Source of the DNA: Eubacteriales bacterium
GTDB lineage: Bacteria; Bacillota_A; Clostridia; Christensenellales; Aristaeellaceae
NCBI GenBank assembly: GCA_029974035.1
Contig: JARKQG010000055.1
Coordinates: 1-20,131, forward strand
DNA length: 20,131 bases
Direction: 5' to 3'
Shown in pieces: positions 15,209 through 20,131 of this stretch (position 1 is its first letter; every line of letters starts with the position of its first letter). The translations under genes were made by a program, and so were the position numbers. The notes beneath the pieces are model-generated. The model was not told where the DNA came from, ran no database searches, and was given only the letters and a program-made list of their open reading frames with translations.

Positions 15209-15251
15209 ACAAAAAACCGGGAACCGGCGCATTTTTCACCGGTTCCCGGTT
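15209..15251 (-). terminator. Strong minus-strand terminator with no gene to serve
   Basis: A perfect 13-bp stem (AACCGGGAACCGG at 15215-15227 with 15239-15251) and an 11-base loop. Read on the minus strand it ends in a run of T (15216-15211). It would stop transcription coming from the mobile side, yet no minus-strand gene ends there now. A lost gene, possibly an integrase at an element end, is one explanation. Confidence 0.7.
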
Positions 15252-15416
15252 GGTGCGAGTGGTACTACAGCATTTATCGAAAAAAGCCCGTAAAATCAAG
15301 GGTTTTGGGCAATCAAGAAGCAGTGTTTACCCCTAAAAACTGAATATTTCAGAGTTGTTTTTAAGGGCGTTCCGGCAGCGGAGCGCCTTTTTTCATTTCA
15401 GGAGGTGAGTATAAAC
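15252..15416. other. Left boundary region of the mobile DNA
   Basis: No gene is seen. AT content rises sharply compared with the DNA before it. It holds an imperfect hairpin at about 15286-15310 (GCCC...GGGC), a 13-base palindrome CTGAA-TAT-TTCAG (15340-15352), a terminator (15366-15393) and the ParA ribosome site (AGGAGGTGAG). An attachment site is expected in or near this stretch, but none can be proven from one end. Confidence 0.4.
15366..15393 (+). terminator. Terminator just upstream of parA
   Basis: GGCGTTCCG (15366-15374) pairs with CGGAGCGCC (15379-15387; one G-T pair) around GCAG, followed by six T (15388-15393). It ends 6 bases before the parA ribosome site. It either ends a gene no longer present or works as an attenuator of parA. 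Confidence 0.65.
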
Positions 15417-16238
15417 TTGACAGCAAACATAATTGCCTGCGCCAACCAAAAGGGCGGTGTGGGCAAGACCACCACCTGTGCCACTCTCGGCATCGGACTG
15501 GCACAGGAAGGAAAAAAGGTGCTGCTGATAGATTGCGATCCACAAGGTTCGCTGTCCATCAGCCTGGGATACTCTCAACCGGACAGTCTTCCGGTAACGT
15601 TGGCAACCGTCATGGGCAAGGTATTGTCCGAAGAACCTATATCTCCAGAGGAAGGAATCCTTCGTCATGCGGAGGGCGTTGACCTGATGCCCGCAAACAT
15701 TGAGCTTTCCGGCATGGAAGTTTCACTGGTGAACGCCATGAGTCGCGAAACCATCCTGCGGCAATACCTGGATACCGTAAAACGCCAATATGACCATGTT
15801 ATCCTGGACTGTATGCCCTCGCTGGGTATGCTGACGGTCAACGCGCTGGCCGCCGCAAACAGCGTACTCATTCCCGTACAGGCACAGTATCTTCCGGCAA
15901 AGGGGCTTGAGCAACTTTTGCAGACCGTGGGCAGAGTGCGTCGGCAGATCAACCCCAAGCTCCAGATTGACGGGATTCTGCTGACCATGGTAGATACCCG
16001 CACCAATTACGCCAGAGAGATCAGCGCTCTACTGCGGGAAACCTATGGAGGTAAAATCAAAGTTTTCGGTACAGACAGTCCTCATTCCGTCCGAGCCGCC
16101 GAAATCAGCGCCGAAGGAAAGAGCATCTATGCTCACGACCCGAACGGCAAAGTAGCCGAGGCATACCGAGAACTAACCAAGGAGGTGTTGAAGCTTGAAA
16201 AGCAGCGCCAAAAACATAAAGCTGACCTCGGTAGATGA
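15417..16238 (+). CDS. ParA family ATPase (ICE/plasmid partition type)
   Basis: A 273-residue Soj/ParA-type ATPase that positions DNA during segregation. It has the deviant Walker A KGGVGKTTT (12-20), VLLIDCDPQGS (Walker A' region) and a VILDCMPSLGM Walker B-like segment. There is no N-terminal DNA-binding extension, as in ParA proteins of Tn1549-type conjugative elements and Soj. A GTG at 15405 is in frame but lies inside the Shine-Dalgarno sequence, so the TTG at 15417 is the likelier start; the protein then begins MTANIIACANQKGG. Its end overlaps parB by 44 bases. Base composition is clearly lower in GC than the host genes, a sign of transfer. Confidence 0.92.
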   Translation: MTANIIACANQKGGVGKTTTCATLGIGLAQEGKKVLLIDCDPQGSLSISLGYSQPDSLPVTLATVMGKVLSEEPISPEEGILRHAEGVDLMPANIELSGMEVSLVNAMSRETILRQYLDTVKRQYDHVILDCMPSLGMLTVNALAAANSVLIPVQAQYLPAKGLEQLLQTVGRVRRQINPKLQIDGILLTMVDTRTNYAREISALLRETYGGKIKVFGTDSPHSVRAAEISAEGKSIYAHDPNGKVAEAYRELTKEVLKLEKQRQKHKADLGR

Positions 16239-16644
16239 AATCTTTTCCACGGAAGAATCCCGCGCGGACGCAAACCGGGAAAAAGTCATGGAATTGCCGT
16301 TGTCCGAGCTTCATCCCTTCAAAAACCATCCGTTTAAGGTTGTGGACGATGAGGCCATGAGGGACACTGCCGAAAGTATTGAAAAATACGGCGTACTTGT
16401 TCCGGCCATCGTGCGTCCCTGTGCCGAGGGTGGGTATGAGCTTGTGGCCGGGCATCGGCGTAAGCGCGGCTGTGAGTTGGCGGGCAGGGATACTATGCCG
16501 GTCATTGTCCGTGATCTTGATGATGACGCCGCCACGATTATCATGGTTGACAGTAATCTACAGAGAGACAGTTTGCTTCCCAGCGAACGGGCTTTTGCCT
16601 ACAAATTGAAGCTGGAAGCTATCAAGAGGTATGGCGCGGGCTAA
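16195..16644 (+). pseudogene. ParB family protein, truncated after the nuclease domain
   Basis: The 149-residue product has the ParB/Srx domain: LPLSELHPFKNHPFKV, SIEKYGVLVPAIVRP and YELVAGHRRKRGCELAG, then NLQRDSLLPSERAFAYKLKLEAIKR, the start of the helix-turn-helix region. There it stops, with only YGAG before TAA at 16642. Intact relatives in conjugative elements run on through the HTH and a C-terminal domain to about 280-300 residues. The start is TTG at 16195 after GGAGGTG, inside the end of parA, the normal parA-parB coupling. The break coincides with the first codons of the terminase gene, so the 3' part has been replaced by phage DNA near 16625-16631. Confidence 0.88.
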
Positions 16645-17515
16645 GCGGTTCCAACCCACGGAGTTCATGCTGCCCACCTCCCACTACGACAAGGCTCGCG
16701 CGGATCACGCCGTCGCTTTCATCCAGAGCCTCAAGCATACCAAGGGCGTGTGGGCGGGCCAGCCGTTTTTGCTGTTCGACTGGCAGGAGAAGATCATCCG
16801 CGACCTGTTCGGCGTGGTCAAGGGGAACGGCTACCGGCAATTCAATACCGCCTTCGTGGAAATCTGCAAGAAGGCCGGAAAGTCAGAATTGGCCGCCGCC
16901 GTTGCGCTGTACATGCTCTGCGCCGACGAGGAAGAAGGCGCGGAAATCTACGGCTGTGCCAACGACCGGGCACAGGCCAGCATCGTGTTCGATGTGGCGA
17001 AGGATATGGTACTCCAAAGCCCGGCGCTGCTCAAGCGCATCAAAATCGTGGAGAGCCAGAAGCGCCTCGTCTACACGCCCACCCGCTCGATCTATCAGGC
17101 ACTGTCCTCCGAGGTTGCCTCCAAATACGGCTATAACGTCCACGCCTGCATCTTCGACGAGCTGCTGGGCCAGCCGAACCGGAAGCTGTTCGACGTGATG
17201 ACGAAGGGTTCCGGCGCGGCGCGCAAGCAGCCGCTGAATTTCGTCATCACCACGGCGGGTAGCGATAAAAACAGCATCTGCTACGAGGTGCACTCCAAGG
17301 CCGTGGACATCCTGGAGGGCCGGAAGCACGACTCCACCTTCTACCCGGTCGTGTTCAGCGCGCCGACCGACGCCGACTGGACTGATCCGAAGGTGTGGCA
17401 CTGCGTCAACCCCTCGCTGGGAAAGACGGTGGACCCAGAATTCTACCGCGCCGCGTGCGAAAGCGCGAGGCAGAACCCCGCCGAAGAAATGCAGTTCCGG
17501 CAGTTTTTCCTATGA
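16631..17515 (+). CDS. Phage terminase large subunit, N-terminal ATPase half (ends at in-frame TGA)
   Basis: This 294-residue part is the ATPase of a Terminase_1-type large subunit, the motor that packs DNA into phage heads. Visible motifs are DWQEKIIRDLFG (50-61), a Walker A-like CKKAGKSE (79-86), ASIVFDVAKDMV (116-127) and Walker B ACIFDEL (172-178). It ends at FRQFFL followed by TGA (17513-17515). The same frame continues with QWTSTTVRWMPMDKWD, where homologues run through without a break (RLNQW type). So this is one gene with a premature stop, not a natural end. No ribosome site precedes the ATG, because the upstream sequence is truncated parB. No small terminase gene is present. Confidence 0.9.
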   Translation: MARAKRFQPTEFMLPTSHYDKARADHAVAFIQSLKHTKGVWAGQPFLLFDWQEKIIRDLFGVVKGNGYRQFNTAFVEICKKAGKSELAAAVALYMLCADEEEGAEIYGCANDRAQASIVFDVAKDMVLQSPALLKRIKIVESQKRLVYTPTRSIYQALSSEVASKYGYNVHACIFDELLGQPNRKLFDVMTKGSGAARKQPLNFVITTAGSDKNSICYEVHSKAVDILEGRKHDSTFYPVVFSAPTDADWTDPKVWHCVNPSLGKTVDPEFYRAACESARQNPAEEMQFRQFFL

Positions 17516-17542
17516 CAGTGGACCAGCACCACCGTCCGCTGG

Positions 17543-18229
17543 ATGCCCATGGACAAATGGGACGCCTGCGCGTTTCCGGTGGACCCGGAGCGCCTGCGCG
17601 GGCGCGTATGCTATGGAGGCCTCGACCTCTCCTCCACCACCGACATCACGGCGTTCGTGCTGGTCTTTCCTCCAGAAGATGATGACGGCAAGTATGAAAT
17701 CCTGCCCTTCTTCTGGCTCCCGGAAGACAACATCGAACTCCGAGTCCGGCGCGATCACGTCCCCTACGACATCTGGGCCAAGCAGGGCCATGTGTATACC
17801 ACCGAGGGGAATGTCGTGCATTACGGTTACATTGAGGAATTCATCGAAGAACTTGGAACGAAGTACAACATCCGGGAAATCGCCTTCGACCGATGGGGTG
17901 CGGTTCAGATGACGCAGAACCTTGAGGGGTTGGGCTTCACCGTCGTGCCCTTCGGCCAGGGTTTCAAGGACATGTCCCCACCGACCAAGGAACTGATGAA
18001 GCTGACGTTGGAGCAAAAGCTCGCCCACGGCGGGCACCCGGTGCTCCGCTGGATGGTGGACAACGTGGCGATCCGCACCGACCCAGCCGGCAACATCAAG
18101 GCCGACAAGGAAAAATCCACGGAGAAAATCGACGGCGCGGTCGCCACCATCATGGCGCTAGATAGGGCGATCCGGCACGGCGGCGCGACCGGTTCTGTTT
18201 ATGACGAGAGGGGGCTTCTATTTATATGA
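17543..18229 (+). CDS. Phage terminase large subunit, C-terminal nuclease half
   Basis: This is the continuation of the terminase frame after the stop at 17513; homology resumes at 17516 and the first ATG is 17543 (228 residues). It holds the RNase H-like nuclease: YGGLDLSSTTD with the first metal-binding Asp, EIAFDRWGA and KIDGAVATIMALD with the last acidic residue. These nuclease motifs are intact. No ribosome site lies before 17543, so independent expression is doubtful. The two halves together would make about 532 residues, normal for this family. Its TGA overlaps the portal ATG as ATGA, the usual phage arrangement, which suggests this side of the module is original. Confidence 0.9.
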   Translation: MPMDKWDACAFPVDPERLRGRVCYGGLDLSSTTDITAFVLVFPPEDDDGKYEILPFFWLPEDNIELRVRRDHVPYDIWAKQGHVYTTEGNVVHYGYIEEFIEELGTKYNIREIAFDRWGAVQMTQNLEGLGFTVVPFGQGFKDMSPPTKELMKLTLEQKLAHGGHPVLRWMVDNVAIRTDPAGNIKADKEKSTEKIDGAVATIMALDRAIRHGGATGSVYDERGLLFI

Positions 18230-19518
18230 GCGTCTTGGGGGCGCTGTTCCGCTCGCGGGACAAGCCTGGCAGGCACCCTTTGCCCCAGAATTCGTTGAAC
18301 GGCGGTGCCTATTCTTTCTTCTTTGGGGGTACGACCTCCGGCAAGGCTGTGAACGAGCGCAGCGCCATGCAGATGACCGCGGTCTACGCCTGCGTGCGCA
18401 TCCTGTCCGAGGCCATCGCCTCGCTCCCGCTGCACGTGTACCAGTACAACGATTCCGGAGGGAAGGAGAAGGCCCTCACACATCCGCTGTACGGCATCCT
18501 CCACGACGAGCCGAACCCGGAGATGTCGGCCTTCTCCTTCCGCGAAACCCTCATGACCCACCTGCTGCTGTGGGGAAACAGCTACGCGCAGGTGATCCGC
18601 AACGGACGCGGGGAGATCGTGGCGCTGTATCCGCTCATGCCCGACCGCATGACCGTGGATCGGGACGCCCAGGGCACCATCTTCTACGAGTACGCCCGCG
18701 CGGACGGGGACGCGCGAACGATGGACGGCAAGTCCACCGTGCGGCTCGCGCCTTCCGACGTGCTCCACATTCCGGGCTTGGGCTTCGACGGGCTGGTCGG
18801 ATACTCCCCCATCGCCATGGCGAAGAACGCCATCGGCATGGGACTGGCCTGTGACGAGTACGGCGCGTCCTTTTATCATAACGGCGCGCAGCCGGGCGGC
18901 GTTCTGGAGCATCCGGGTGTGGTGAAGGACCCCAAGCGCGTCCGTGATTCCTGGAACGCCATCTATCAGGGCAGCGCCAACGCCCACCGCGTCGCGGTGC
19001 TGGAGGAAGGGATGGCCTACAAACCCATCTCCATCTCCCCGGAGCAGGCACAGTTCCTGGAGACGCGAAAATTCCAGATCGACGAGATCGCGCGCATCTT
19101 CCGCGTGCCGCCGCACATGGTAGGCGACCTGGAGAAGTCCTCGTTCAGCAACATCGAGCAGCAGTCGCTGGAATTCGTGAAGTACACGCTCGCGCCATGG
19201 ATTGCGCGGTGGGAACAGGCCATCTACCGTGCGCTTCTCTCGCAAGCCGAGAAGGAGCGCTTTTTTGTGCGCTTCAACGTGGAAGGGCTTCTGCGGGGCG
19301 ATTATCAGAGCCGCATGACCGGCTACTCCATCGCGCGCCAGAACGGCTGGATGAGTGCCAACGACATCCGCGAACTGGAGAACCTCGACCGCATCCCCGC
19401 CAAGGATGGCGGCGACCTTTTCCTCATCAACGGGAACATGACCCGGCTTGCTGACGCGGGAATCTTTGCCGCCAAAGTCCGGGGAGAACACGCCGAGGGC
19501 GTTCTCCGACTGGCTTGA
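18226..19518 (+). CDS. HK97-type phage portal protein, C-terminus lost
   Basis: The portal forms the ring through which DNA enters the capsid. The 430-residue product shows the family signatures AVYACVRILSEAIASLPLH (near residue 53), HPLYGILHDEPNP, GNSYAQVIRN, a LAPSDVLHIPG segment, GYSPIAMAKNAIG and FRVPPHMVGD. It matches a portal up to NGNMTRLADAGIFAA. The last residues (from about 19470) are read from the antisense of a tail gene and are not portal sequence. Protease and major capsid genes, which normally follow, are missing. The start overlaps the terminase stop by 4 bases. A long antisense frame across this gene is a chance open frame. Confidence 0.9.
   Translation: MSVLGALFRSRDKPGRHPLPQNSLNGGAYSFFFGGTTSGKAVNERSAMQMTAVYACVRILSEAIASLPLHVYQYNDSGGKEKALTHPLYGILHDEPNPEMSAFSFRETLMTHLLLWGNSYAQVIRNGRGEIVALYPLMPDRMTVDRDAQGTIFYEYARADGDARTMDGKSTVRLAPSDVLHIPGLGFDGLVGYSPIAMAKNAIGMGLACDEYGASFYHNGAQPGGVLEHPGVVKDPKRVRDSWNAIYQGSANAHRVAVLEEGMAYKPISISPEQAQFLETRKFQIDEIARIFRVPPHMVGDLEKSSFSNIEQQSLEFVKYTLAPWIARWEQAIYRALLSQAEKERFFVRFNVEGLLRGDYQSRMTGYSIARQNGWMSANDIRELENLDRIPAKDGGDLFLINGNMTRLADAGIFAAKVRGEHAEGVLRLA
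19464..19477. repeat. Small palindrome at the portal/tail-gene junction
   Basis: CTTTG-CCGC-CAAAG lies exactly where portal similarity ends and minus-strand tail-gene similarity begins. Short inverted repeats at such a point are typical of fold-back template switching or of an inversion end. Confidence 0.5.
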
Positions 19519-20091
19519 CGTGCGGTCCAGGCCTTTGTATACGGTGAATGTGTGAAGCCCGGTCTTGGGGTTGGTCGCGATCTTGAACCCGATCTTCGCC
19601 AGCTGCGCCCGGGCGGTGCACACGTCCAGCGCGTTGGCGAATTCCTCCGAGGTGTAGGAATAGCTGTCGGTCGAAATCCCAGACAGGTCGCCAATCACGA
19701 GATTCGGAACCGCCCGCCTCGCGTCTGTTGGACTGACGAGGTTGTCGTTTACAATCTTGGCGAGCAGCTCGTGCGTGCCCATCTCCGCGGAGAGGATGGG
19801 GATGATGAGCCGGTTCCCGATCCAGTGGGTCAGAAACTTCCCCTGCACCTCGATGCTCTCCAGACCGTCGGCGTCCCTGGCGATGTGGCGGTACAGGATC
19901 TGCCCGGCCTCGTCGGCGTCCCGGCGGACGAGGATCCGCCCAAGCCTGAGCAATTCCGCGTGCTTCTCCGTCATGGGCACGAGCAAGGAAAATTCCCCGC
20001 ACGCCCAGTACCGCCGCGTCCAGACGAGGGAGGTGATCTCCTCCACAATCCCCAGAAGCGTCATGGACGCGTCGTACACGAATAACTCCAT
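19471..20091 (-). pseudogene. Siphovirus ReqiPepy6 Gp37-like tail protein, C-terminus lost
   Basis: About 207 residues are recognisable. The N-terminus MELFVYDASMTLLGIVEEITSLVWTR, the WACGEFSLLVP strand and GRILVRRDADEAGQILYRH match the Gp37-like family of phage tail (baseplate or fibre-associated) proteins. The match ends near LDRTSSQSENALGVFSPDF, roughly the middle to last third of a family member. After that the frame stays open only because it runs antisense to the portal gene. GGGGGTTTGAT precedes the ATG at 20091. Tail genes normally lie downstream of the portal on the same strand, so the opposite orientation shows a rearrangement. Confidence 0.8.
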
Positions 20092-20092
20092 A

Positions 20093-20131
20093 TCAAACCC
20101 CCAGATACCGGTTGTTGTGGTAGACCACGAC
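20093..20131 (-). CDS. C-terminal end of an upstream phage tail gene (cut by window edge)
   Basis: On the minus strand the last 39 bases are open for 12 codons (VVVYHNNRYLGV) and end in TGA at 20095-20093. One base separates this stop from the ATG of the Gp37-like gene, the packing expected between phage tail genes. The ribosome site of the Gp37-like gene lies in these codons. The identity cannot be told from 12 residues. Confidence 0.4.
   Translation of the reverse strand, partial: VVVYHNNRYLGV

Noticed and set aside
15405..15407. GTG at 15405 as the parA start
   Set aside because: It lies inside the AGGAGGTGAG ribosome site; the TTG at 15417 is correctly spaced.
17513..17515. Alternative genetic code (TGA read as an amino acid) in the phage part
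   Set aside because: TGA is also used as the real stop of the terminase (overlapping the portal start) and of parA, so a point mutation or error is simpler.
18199..20091. A single 630-residue minus-strand protein
   Set aside because: Only its first ~207 residues are tail protein. The rest is antisense of the portal gene, kept open by chance after the junction near 19470.
1..20131. CRISPR arrays, tRNA or rRNA genes
   Set aside because: No regularly spaced direct repeats, cloverleaf-type sequence or rRNA-like stretch was seen on either strand by eye.

Overview
This is a GC-rich bacterial chromosome segment. SD-type ribosome sites (GGAGG), tight 1-4 base gene overlaps and family types (BMP/NupNOPQ-like ABC importer, a Cys-tailed molybdopterin-binding protein, Tn1549-type ParA/ParB) suggest a high-GC Clostridia gut or anaerobic lineage. 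That placement is inference; there is no rRNA or marker gene to fix it.

Layout. Bases 3-131 look like the 3' tail of an IS transposase, followed by a terminator. A small membrane protein lies on the minus strand (222-584), then 460 bases without a convincing gene. A promoter drives an aldose-1-epimerase-type gene (1046-1870). Next is a five-gene molybdenum-cofactor cluster (1931-5355): a molybdopterin-binding protein with a Cys-rich tail, a MogA/MoaB protein, MoaA, MoaC and a MOSC protein, closed by a terminator. After a promoter and a ~200-base structured leader comes a nucleoside-type ABC importer (substrate-binding protein, two permeases, double ATPase; 5712-10414). It is followed by a frameshifted methyl-THF:corrinoid methyltransferase-type gene (10486-11296). 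A second transcription unit holds a cytoplasmic GH3 beta-glycosidase and an SDR dehydrogenase (11363-14559). A SRAP-domain DNA-protein crosslink repair gene on the minus strand (14566-15153) closes the host-like part.

From about 15190 to the end the content changes to mobile DNA: two terminators with no gene to serve, ParA, a ParB cut off after its nuclease domain, a phage large terminase interrupted by an in-frame TGA, an HK97-type portal that loses its C-terminus, and, joined tail to tail, a C-truncated siphovirus Gp37-like tail gene on the minus strand. Neither junction looks like a normal ICE or phage order, so this part is a heavily rearranged element or an assembly chimera.

How the genes may work together: cofactor genes beside a purine-nucleoside-type importer and a methyl-THF methyltransferase would suit anaerobic purine use by a molybdenum hydroxylase. 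No molybdoenzyme is in the window, so this is a hypothesis. Two genes (1931 and the SRAP gene) have strong promoters whose -10 box ends exactly 6 bases before the start codon, which predicts leaderless mRNAs. I found no tRNA, rRNA or CRISPR array.
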